This document shows positions 33,426 through 40,741 of a stretch of 47,546 nucleotides of DNA, one piece after another (position 1 is the first letter of the stretch; each line of letters opens with the position of its first letter). The stretch is from Acidobacteriota bacterium (lineage in GTDB: Bacteria; Acidobacteriota; Terriglobia; Acidiferrales; UBA7541), in assembly GCA_003224525.1 (NCBI GenBank), contig QHZB01000205.1, forward strand, positions 1-47,546, written 5' to 3'. Below the pieces are notes generated by a model. It was not told where the DNA came from and made no database searches. It worked only from the letters and a program-made list of their open reading frames with translations. The position numbers and the translations under genes were made by a program.

Positions 33426-34223
33426 TCAGGGGGATGGCCGAGTCGCCGCCGGCGTCGTGGCCGCCGGATCCTGCCTCAACCCCGGCGCGATCTTCGTGAT
33501 GCGCAGACTCCGAAAGATCGTCGGCCAGTATTCCCGGAGCGCGTTGCTGGCGGTGTTTAAGCCGACCCGGATTCCGTAGCGCTGAAAGGTCCGGCCCGCC
33601 GTTTGTTCTTTCACCGGCAGGTAGCTGCTCGCCAGGCTCTCGGCCAGCAGCGGGCCCAGGATTCCCGGCCAATTGGCCGCATCTCTGCCAGCATCCTTGC
33701 GCGAAACCACGATGCGGCTAAGCGCGTAGCCGATGCGGTGTCCTGCGCCTCCGTGCAGCGTTACAAAGTATCGCGGATCACGGTGCAGCAGGGACGCAAT
33801 GAGAAACGTTCCGAAAAAATTGTTCGACGCGGCCGTTGCCATCGAGGAACCAAAACGCTTTCCGTACCCTCCTAATTCCTGGCCATACCCCTCCAGCGAA
33901 TTCTGCGCCTGGCCGATCCCCGCGCCGAAGGCCGAGCTGAGAAAACGGGAAGGCGCCACGCTCTCATCCGCAAAAAGTTCGAACTTCTGTTTGCTGCTCA
34001 GCGGGCCCACGCTGGTGGCTATATTGGGAAAGAAAATAGACCGCCGGCCGAGAACTTCGATGGTTGTATTGTAGGGATTTTGGTGCTTCTGCGGCGTGCT
34101 GTCCTGTTTTGCCGCCGGCGCATCGGGAAGGTCTCGCGTCTTCGGCTCCTCTTGCGCCGCAGCTGTTGCAGCGACGGCCACCGACAGTGCAATCAGGCGC
34201 AGAGCCGATGGACCGTGCCGCAT
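33426..34223 (-). CDS. Exported protein, unknown
   Basis: A 265-residue protein with a signal peptide (LRLIALSVAVAATAAAQE) and a Pro-rich linker, then a conserved-looking domain with FGAGIGQAQNSLEGYGQELG, GKRFGSSMATAASNNFFG and LHRDPRYFV. Gly-rich alternating stretches suggest a membrane-inserting or beta-rich fold in the envelope. I have seen this type in Acidobacteriota without an assigned role. The start is the ATG at 34223 with AGGA about seven bases before it. The tail is low complexity (PAATTPAATRPSP). Confidence 0.72.
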   Translation of the reverse strand: MRHGPSALRLIALSVAVAATAAAQEEPKTRDLPDAPAAKQDSTPQKHQNPYNTTIEVLGRRSIFFPNIATSVGPLSSKQKFELFADESVAPSRFLSSAFGAGIGQAQNSLEGYGQELGGYGKRFGSSMATAASNNFFGTFLIASLLHRDPRYFVTLHGGAGHRIGYALSRIVVSRKDAGRDAANWPGILGPLLAESLASSYLPVKEQTAGRTFQRYGIRVGLNTASNALREYWPTIFRSLRITKIAPGLRQDPAATTPAATRPSP

Positions 34224-34332
34224 TCACTCATCCTAACATGAACCCAAATCTCGTTCTTGCAGCCTCGAGTCGCACGCGCAGAATTTGCGCCCGAGTTTCT
34301 TGGTCTTGCGCAAGCCGGCCGGGGTTGCACTT

Positions 34333-35082
34333 TCAGGCAGTCGAGGACCGCGCGATCCGGAAACCATAGTCCGCGTATTGGAACTCCGGCGGAATACTGG
34401 AACGCGCCGCCGTGCGCGTGACCTTGATATGATGCCGCCACGAGCCTCCGCGCGAGGCCCGCCGGCTCCCGCTCTTCGGCCCTGGCGGATTTCGTTCCGG
34501 TGAGCGCTCGTAGTAACCGTCGTCGTACCAGTCGACGCACCATTCATGGACGTTGTCGCCGAGGTTGTAGAGCCCATAAGCATTCGGTGGATACAATCCC
34601 ACCGGTTCCGGTCCCAGCTTCCACCGCTTGTCGTAATCGGGAACCATCTCAGGAGGCGCATCTCCCCATGGGTATAAAAAGCCTTCCGCGCCGCCGCGCG
34701 CTGCACGCTCCCATTCGGCTTCGCTCGGCAAACGATAGCGTTTGCCAGTCATGCCGCTCAGCCACTCGCAGTAACTCGCAGCCTCGTGCCACGACACCGC
34801 CACCACAGGCATCTTCGGATGATGGAAGTTTGGATCACTCCAGCACGGCGGCGAAGCACGACTCGTCGCCGCAAGAAAACACCCGTACTCCGCGTTGGTC
34901 ACTTGGTAAGCCGCAAGCTCAAAACCATCCACCCATACACGATGCACCGGCTTCTCATCATCGCGCCCGCTCTCGCAACCCATCCCAAACCATCCCTCCG
35001 GGATGCGCACCATTTCCGGCTCGATGACCGCACTCTGCGCACTGCCCAACTTTTCCCCACTCGTCCTCGACGGCGCTGCCAT
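34333..35082 (-). CDS. SUMF1/FGE-fold protein without the catalytic Cys pair
   Basis: A 249-residue protein of the formylglycine-generating enzyme fold. Marks in order: MVRIPEGWFGMGCESGRDDE, YQVTNAEYGCFL, PVVAVSWHEAASYCEWLSG, YRLPSEAEWERAARGG, LGDNVHEWCVDWYDD and RRASRGGSWRHHIKVTRTA. In true sulfatase-activating enzymes the segment after GGSW carries the active-site Cys; here that stretch has no Cys, so this copy is more likely a binding or non-redox relative. The ATG at 35082 is chosen (AGGAAG upstream); the longer frame to 35145 overlaps the glucokinase relic. No sulfatase gene is nearby. Confidence 0.82.
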   Translation of the reverse strand: MAAPSRTSGEKLGSAQSAVIEPEMVRIPEGWFGMGCESGRDDEKPVHRVWVDGFELAAYQVTNAEYGCFLAATSRASPPCWSDPNFHHPKMPVVAVSWHEAASYCEWLSGMTGKRYRLPSEAEWERAARGGAEGFLYPWGDAPPEMVPDYDKRWKLGPEPVGLYPPNAYGLYNLGDNVHEWCVDWYDDGYYERSPERNPPGPKSGSRRASRGGSWRHHIKVTRTAARSSIPPEFQYADYGFRIARSSTA

Positions 35083-35092
35083 ACTTTCTTCC

Positions 35093-35421
35093 TTATTTCT
35101 CCCACATGCGGAAGCCGCCGAGGAAGGCATTTTCATTGCTTCCAAGCCGGGTGCCGGCAGGCAGCTTCTTCAATTTCTTGCTGTTTCCAGCGCCCGGGAC
35201 GACGTATCGGCTTCCAGAGCAGCCTTTGATTTCTTCGCAATTGTCGCAACGTGCAGACGCCATTTTCTTTTCCCCAATCGTTCGAGGCCGCGCTCGCCGA
35301 GATAGTCTTCGTAGGTTTTCCCGTTTTTGTAGCTGAGGTGTGCCAGCTCCATCGGCTGCAGCATTCCATCTGGCACCAACGCTTGTGAGTTATACAGACG
35401 CCGGTCTTCTTCACTCTCCAT
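35093..35421 (-). pseudogene. ppgK: C-terminal relic of a polyphosphate glucokinase (ROK family)
   Basis: On the minus strand ALVPDGMLQPMELAHLSYKN and GERGLERLGKRKWRLHVATI match the C-terminal half of ROK-type polyphosphate glucokinases. Near 35205 one base is missing; in the shifted frame the protein resumes with GNSKKLKKLPAGTRLGSNEN and AFLGGFRMWEK and stops at 35093. The phosphate-binding N-terminal half is absent upstream. So this is a truncated, frameshifted relic, cut short before the SUMF1-like gene that starts 11 bp later. Confidence 0.7.
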
Positions 35422-36020
35422 AGTTACGATGTGGATGCTCCACGCGCCGAATCTCCCGGGGCTGTTCTTGATGTTCCGTAGACCGCGAAGCCTTGTCTGC
35501 CCGCCGATGGCGTGACAATTCAGTTTGTTAGCGTATCGTCGGCAGGAAGCTCCCTCCCTTTGCGCGAGCGATCCGGCAACCGTGCCAGTGATTATTCCAG
35601 CAGAGAGTAGGGACAGCCAAGGCGAGAATTTCTTTATGTTTTCTTGGCCACTGCTACGAAAACACCGGGGGTGTGGGGGGTATTCTTTCCATTCTGGAGC
35701 ATATCCCCCTCCAGTCAGTCACCCCTCTCATCCTCGTTCTTTTCATACACTTACAATTGGAAATTCCGCAACTCCTTTCTTTGACATGCATGCGTTGGAT
35801 GGGGGGTGTACACCTGTCATCCTTTCACCGAGGAGCAAAATGACTCAGGAAGCTCCTAACCACTACTTCCAGGGCGTACCTAGCGAGATGAAAATCTGCC
35901 AAACGCAAGTGTCCCCAATCGGACATACGACTACACCCTCCAGCATGTATATTGTCCCCGTGCTATCCTCCCCTCTCTGCGTCTGGCGGATCGCCCGTTC
36001 CTTCTGCGTCGGAGGTCGTG
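35422..36020. other. Intergenic region before the AsmA-like gene
   Basis: About 600 bp. It holds two GGGGGTGT-type G-runs (about 35668 and 35800) and TTGACA near 35782, a possible -35 box, but no matching -10 box that I can defend. A frame with a good GAGGAG site opens at an ATG at 35840 (MTQEAPNHYFQGV), but it runs out of frame into the AsmA gene and I do not count it as a gene. Confidence 0.45.
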
Positions 36021-37736
36021 ATGAACAAAACTTTGAAGATTGTCCTCATCGTCGTCGGCGTGTTGATCGTTCTAGTTCTCGTCGCGCCGTTTTTGATTCC
36101 CGTCAATCAGTTCCGCCCCACCATTGAAGAAAAAGCTTCGGCCGCGCTCGGTCGCAAAGTCGAGGTTGGCAACCTTAGTCTCTCGCTGATCAGCGGCTCG
36201 CTGTCAGCTGAAAATCTCTCCATCGGCGACGATCCCAAATTCAGCTCCTCGCCTTTCCTCACCGCCAAATCCGTCAACGTCGGTGTTGAAATGATGCCGC
36301 TGATTTTCTCGAAGACCCTCAATGTCACTGGCGTCACGATTGATAGCCCGCAAGTGACCCTCCTTCACAATGGCGCCGGCCTGTGGAACTATTCTTCGCT
36401 CGGTGGCTCGGCCGCAAAGTCTAGGAGTTCGTCAAACTCTCCCGCGGACCTCTCCATCAGGAAATTTGAGCTCAATAACGGCAGTATCATCGTCGGCACC
36501 ACGAATTCGCAGAAGCACAACACCTACGACCACGTCGACGTAACCGCCTCCGATGTTTCCATGACCTCCAAGTTTCCGGTCACCGTCGCCGCCGATCTCC
36601 CTTCCGGGGGCAAGTTCAAGCTTGATGGCACTGTTGGCCCTATCGATCAGAGCGACTCTTCGCTGACTCCGCTCAGCGCCAAGCTCAATATCAGCTCTTT
36701 GAATCTCGCCTCGACGGGTTTCCTCGATCCCTCCCTGGGACTCGGGGGCCTTCTCGATCTCGATAGCACGCTGGAATCGAAAGGCGGCGAAGCGGAAACC
36801 AAGGGCACCGCCAAACTTTCCAAAGCCCTGCTCATTGCTGGTGGTTCGCCGGCTGGCGTTCCCCTCACCGTGGATTTCAATACCAAATACAATCTCGGCA
36901 AAAACGACGGCGTCCTCGAACCTTCCACTCTGAAGATCGGTAGCGCCGCTGCTCATCTCGGCGGCACGTACGAATCCGCTGGCGAAGCCACCAAGGTCAA
37001 CATCAAGCTCGAAGGCAAGGACATGCCCGCAAAAGACTTCGAAGCCTTTCTTCCCGCTCTCGGCATCAATCTTCCCAAGGGCGCTTCGCTCCAGAGCGGT
37101 ACGCTCAACACCGATCTCAATATCATTGGTCCCACCAACAGACTCGTCACCAACGGCACCGTCGGCGTTTACAACACGAAGCTGGTCGGCTTTGATCTCG
37201 GCTCGAAACTGTCCGCCATCTCGATGCTCACCGGCATCAAGACCGGCAACGACCTGAACATTGAAAAACTCACCACCGATCTCCACATGGCGCCGGATGG
37301 TCTAAAGGCTGACAATTTCTTGGCGGTCCTTCCCCCGCTCGGCAATCTCACCGGTCTCGGCACGATCGACTCAAAGAACAATCTCGACTTCAAAATGGTG
37401 GCAAACCTCGCCAACGCAACGGCTGCGCCTGCGAGCGCGGCGGGCGGCGCAGCCAATGGTGCCACAGGCGGTATTGGCGGCATCCTGACTCAAGTCAAGG
37501 GCGCCGCAGGTGGATGCAAAGGTGGTACGACAACCGTGCCTTTCCTGATTCACGGCACGGCTTCCGATCCAAAATTTATTCCCGATGTTGGCGGTCTTGC
37601 GGCGGGCATGCTGAAGTCGCAGCTTGGATGCGCCGGCACTTCCGCCGCCGGCACCACCAAGACACTGGCGCAGGGGCAAAATCCTGCCGACGCCATAAGC
37701 AGCCTGGGCAGCCTCTTCAAAAAGAAAAAGCCCTAA
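36021..37736 (+). CDS. AsmA-family envelope protein
   Basis: A 571-residue protein anchored by one N-terminal helix (IVLIVVGVLIVLVLVAPFL) with the rest outside the membrane. The opening NQFRPTIEEKASAALGRKVE is the classic AsmA start, and the long repeated beta structure fits AsmA/TAM-like lipid-transfer bridges. In other bacteria AsmA-like proteins affect outer membrane lipid or protein balance. The end is rich in Ala/Gly with a basic tail (SSLGSLFKKKKP). The start is the ATG at 36021 with GGAGG five bases before it. It is a single gene in this region; no partner is seen. Confidence 0.88.
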   Translation: MNKTLKIVLIVVGVLIVLVLVAPFLIPVNQFRPTIEEKASAALGRKVEVGNLSLSLISGSLSAENLSIGDDPKFSSSPFLTAKSVNVGVEMMPLIFSKTLNVTGVTIDSPQVTLLHNGAGLWNYSSLGGSAAKSRSSSNSPADLSIRKFELNNGSIIVGTTNSQKHNTYDHVDVTASDVSMTSKFPVTVAADLPSGGKFKLDGTVGPIDQSDSSLTPLSAKLNISSLNLASTGFLDPSLGLGGLLDLDSTLESKGGEAETKGTAKLSKALLIAGGSPAGVPLTVDFNTKYNLGKNDGVLEPSTLKIGSAAAHLGGTYESAGEATKVNIKLEGKDMPAKDFEAFLPALGINLPKGASLQSGTLNTDLNIIGPTNRLVTNGTVGVYNTKLVGFDLGSKLSAISMLTGIKTGNDLNIEKLTTDLHMAPDGLKADNFLAVLPPLGNLTGLGTIDSKNNLDFKMVANLANATAAPASAAGGAANGATGGIGGILTQVKGAAGGCKGGTTTVPFLIHGTASDPKFIPDVGGLAAGMLKSQLGCAGTSAAGTTKTLAQGQNPADAISSLGSLFKKKKP

Positions 37737-37917
37737 CATAGAAAAACTAAACCTGAAATCCGAGCTTGAAAAGGGATTTCTCCGCTTCGAGTCGGCAAAA
37801 ATCGCCGTCCCTCCGGTCGAAATGACAGATTTGTGCGGCTTCACTCGCCTACGAAAGAAGCCCGTAAGTCATTGATTCTGCAAGGCTGAGACTCGTGCTC
37901 ATTTTCATCCTTCGTTG

Positions 37918-37937
37918 TGGTCCCCCGGAGGGGACCA
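37918..37937. other. Hairpin between convergent genes
   Basis: TGGTCCCC (37918-37925) and GGGGACCA (37930-37937) form a perfect 8-bp stem with a four-base loop between the AsmA-like gene and the ADOP gene. There is no T-run on either strand, so it may be a weak or Rho-assisted terminator. Confidence 0.4.
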
Positions 37938-37959
37938 TGAGCTCTCCGAGAGCCATGAT

Positions 37960-40599
37960 TTACTCATAGCGCAACGCAATGATGGGATCCACGCGCATGG
38001 CGCGCCATGCGGGCACCAAACACGCCAGCAGAACTACAAAAATAAGGAAAGTGGCAACGAAAACGAAAGTCAGGGGATCGGAAGCGGTGACGCCGTAAAG
38101 CAGCGAGCGAATCAGCCGCGTGGCGGCCGCCGCCACTACAATGCCGATAGTCAAACCAAGCAAAGCTAGCCGGACGCCCTGCCTGAGCACCAGGCGGACA
38201 ACTTCGAGCGGACGCGCACCGAGAGCCATGCGTATGCCAATTTCGTGCGTACGCTGGGCGACGAACTGCGCCATTACTCCATAGATGCCCGCTGCGGCTA
38301 GAAGCAACGCCAAGCTCGCAAACGCGGTGAGCAACGCCATGTTAAAGCGATGAGGCGCAAAGGTATGCCCAAGACGCTGCTCCATAGTCTCCGGCCCCAG
38401 CAGCGCCATATGGTTGTCGATCGAGGCCATCGTGCTTCGAACCGCAGGGAGGAACGATAAGGGCTCAGAATTGGTGCGCAGGATGATAGCGGCGTCGTAG
38501 TCAGGCATGTTGTCCTGGAGAATTTGCGAGACCGGCAAGTACGCGGTAGGACTGCGATCGCTATTCCACCCGAAATATCGTTCATCGGCAACCACGCCAA
38601 CGACGGTCCACCACGCAGACAGATTGTCCGCCCCTAGTTTGACTCTCAGACCAACGGCGTTCTCGCCGGGGAAAAGCGAGAGCGCAGCGGCTTCATTCAA
38701 AATGACTGCTGGACCTACGCCGTGAACATCGGCACCGGAAAATTCGCGGCCTGCGAGCAGGCGAAGGCGCATGGTTCGAAAGTAATTGGGGCTAATGGGA
38801 TTGTAGACAATGTCCGGAGCGCGGTTGGGATCCATGTCAGGGTGTTCAGAGGTGATGACAGGACCGTCGACCTCCTCGCCGCCTGGAGGGATGGAGTGGG
38901 ACATGGCAACGAAATGCACTCCGGGAATCGCGCTCAAGCGCTCGAGCACGCGGCGGTAGAAGTCTTCGGCTTGCGCAGCTTTCCGGATTTGGGGTGACAG
39001 GTAGAAGGTCAGAAGATTTCGCGAATCGTAACCGGGATCGGCGGAGAGGAGCTTGATAAAGCTGCGCACGGCAAGCCCCGCGCAGGCAAGCAATACGAGC
39101 GACAGCGCGATCTCGGCCACCACAAGAGACTGGCGCACCAAACCGCGCTCAGCTCCGGAGGTCGCATGCGCGCTTCCTTCCTTCAAGCATTCCGCCAGGT
39201 TCACGCGGGAGATCCGCGCAGCGGGAACCAAGCCAAGAAGAATGCTTGCGATGATCAAAATACCGAGCGAAAACAGCAGCACGGGAAGATTAATTTGAAC
39301 TTCTTCCAGCCGCGGCACATCGCCAGGACTAAGAACCCGGAACGCTTGCAATCCGAGATGGCCGGCCAGCAAACCGAGGGCGCATCCAAGAAAACTAAGC
39401 AACACGCTTTCGGTCACGCGCTGCCGCACCAGCCTGCCCACGCTGGCGCCGAGGGCGCTGCGAACCGCAATCTCACCGCGACGTCGCACGCCCTGGGCCA
39501 GGAGCAGGTTGCCGACGTTCGCACAGGCAATAAGGAGGACGAGCCCGACCGCCGCAAGCATGATCAAAAGAGCCTCACGAATGCGATGGCCAACACTGCT
39601 GAGCATGGGGATTACGATGGTGCCTTGCTCGGCGTCGTCCGCGGGGTACTCCTTTTCGAGAGCGCGCGCGATGGAATCCATTTCGTTCTGCGCCTGATGC
39701 AAAGACACGCCTGGCTTAATGCGACCGATCACCGACATGAAATTTTCGCCGCGCGAGGTCTTCTCAAGATTCAGCGGAATGAAAATCTGCGCGTCCCTCA
39801 TCATGACGTAGCGAAAATCGCGGGGCAGGATGCCTACAACTGTGAACGACTGACCGTTGATGGTGAGCGTTCGGCCTACCCATCCCGGGTCACCGCCGAG
39901 GCGCTCCTTCCAGAATGAGTGAGTAATCAACGCAACGCGGTCATTGCCCGTGTGCTCTTCTGGTGCCAGGAAATTGCGGCCGAGAATTGGCGCGACTTGC
40001 AGAACCGATAGAAAATTAGGCGAAACAGCGGCGCCCAAAATATTCTCAGGCTGGTTACCGAACATGACCGTAAAGCCGCGGCCATCGAATCCCGCGAGAA
40101 ATTGAAACTGCCTGGCGCGCGCCCGCCAATCGAGGAAGTTCGGTCCCGAAACGGGCACGGGATGATCGAACCTCGGCGCGATTCGCGCGACGACCACAAG
40201 CTGGTCAGGGTGCGGATAGGGCAGCGGCTGCAAGAGCACGCCGTTCACGATGCTGAAAATGGCGGTGTTCGCACCGATGCCCAGCGCCAGTGTGAGCGCA
40301 GCGACAGCGGTAAAGCCGGGATTTTTGCGCAACATGCGGAAGGCGAATCGCAAATCCTGGAAGAACGTTTCAAGCAGAGGCAGACCGCGCCGGTCGCCGT
40401 AGATTTCTTTCGTTTGCTCGACGCCGCCCAATTTCATGAGGGCTTGGCGACGCGCTTCTGCGGGGCTCATGCCGGCGCGGAGATTGTCTTCGATGTGCAT
40501 TTGGAGATGGCTTTCCATCTCGGCGGCAAGATCCCGGTCGCCCCGTTCTTTGCGGAACAGTTCGCCGAATCGCACAAGCCAAGCACGCAATTGCCTCAC
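37960..40599 (-). CDS. ADOP-type MacB/FtsX permease (second of two)
   Basis: A permease of about 879 residues of the Acidobacterial duplicated orphan permease kind. Order: an N-terminal amphipathic part with ELFRKERGDRDLAAEMESHL and AGMSPAEARRQALMKLGG, then MacB/FtsX-type halves, each with a periplasmic domain and a bundle of helices. Conserved spots are GIGANTAIFSIVNGVLLQPL, LLIACANVGNLLLAQG, and the final RTHEIGIRMALGA and RAMRVDPIIALRYE. No ATPase gene is next to it, as is usual for ADOP. The start is probably the GTG at 40599: GAGG lies six bases upstream and the protein then opens RQLRAWL, in line with MRQLRSL of the upstream paralogue. ATGs at 40605 and 40602 are alternatives. It is the third gene after PadR and ADOP 1. 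Confidence 0.92.
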   Translation of the reverse strand: MRQLRAWLVRFGELFRKERGDRDLAAEMESHLQMHIEDNLRAGMSPAEARRQALMKLGGVEQTKEIYGDRRGLPLLETFFQDLRFAFRMLRKNPGFTAVAALTLALGIGANTAIFSIVNGVLLQPLPYPHPDQLVVVARIAPRFDHPVPVSGPNFLDWRARARQFQFLAGFDGRGFTVMFGNQPENILGAAVSPNFLSVLQVAPILGRNFLAPEEHTGNDRVALITHSFWKERLGGDPGWVGRTLTINGQSFTVVGILPRDFRYVMMRDAQIFIPLNLEKTSRGENFMSVIGRIKPGVSLHQAQNEMDSIARALEKEYPADDAEQGTIVIPMLSSVGHRIREALLIMLAAVGLVLLIACANVGNLLLAQGVRRRGEIAVRSALGASVGRLVRQRVTESVLLSFLGCALGLLAGHLGLQAFRVLSPGDVPRLEEVQINLPVLLFSLGILIIASILLGLVPAARISRVNLAECLKEGSAHATSGAERGLVRQSLVVAEIALSLVLLACAGLAVRSFIKLLSADPGYDSRNLLTFYLSPQIRKAAQAEDFYRRVLERLSAIPGVHFVAMSHSIPPGGEEVDGPVITSEHPDMDPNRAPDIVYNPISPNYFRTMRLRLLAGREFSGADVHGVGPAVILNEAAALSLFPGENAVGLRVKLGADNLSAWWTVVGVVADERYFGWNSDRSPTAYLPVSQILQDNMPDYDAAIILRTNSEPLSFLPAVRSTMASIDNHMALLGPETMEQRLGHTFAPHRFNMALLTAFASLALLLAAAGIYGVMAQFVAQRTHEIGIRMALGARPLEVVRLVLRQGVRLALLGLTIGIVVAAAATRLIRSLLYGVTASDPLTFVFVATFLIFVVLLACLVPAWRAMRVDPIIALRYE

Positions 40600-40657
40600 C
40601 ATCATCCTCGCGACACAGACAGGTTTGAAGACCGGCCACTACAATAACTATTCCTTA

Positions 40658-40708
40658 GAAAATAGCCATAACCCCTTTAGTTTCAACGGACACGTTGCGG
40701 CTATTTTC
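40658..40708. repeat. Inverted repeat in the leader of the second ADOP gene
   Basis: GAAAATAGCC (40658-40667) and GGCTATTTTC (40699-40708) are perfect 10-base complements around a 31-base centre. They lie in the 136-bp gap between the two permease genes, upstream of the second. This could be a folded leader, a regulator site or a weak terminator for the first gene. Confidence 0.5.
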
Positions 40709-40741
40709 ATGGTTTGCTTGTGACGCCGAAGGCGGCATGAT

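Noticed and set aside
35525-36127. Plus-strand frame of 200 codons before AsmA, with a good ribosome site at an internal ATG (35840)
   Set aside because: It runs out of frame into the well-supported AsmA start and shows no coding similarity.
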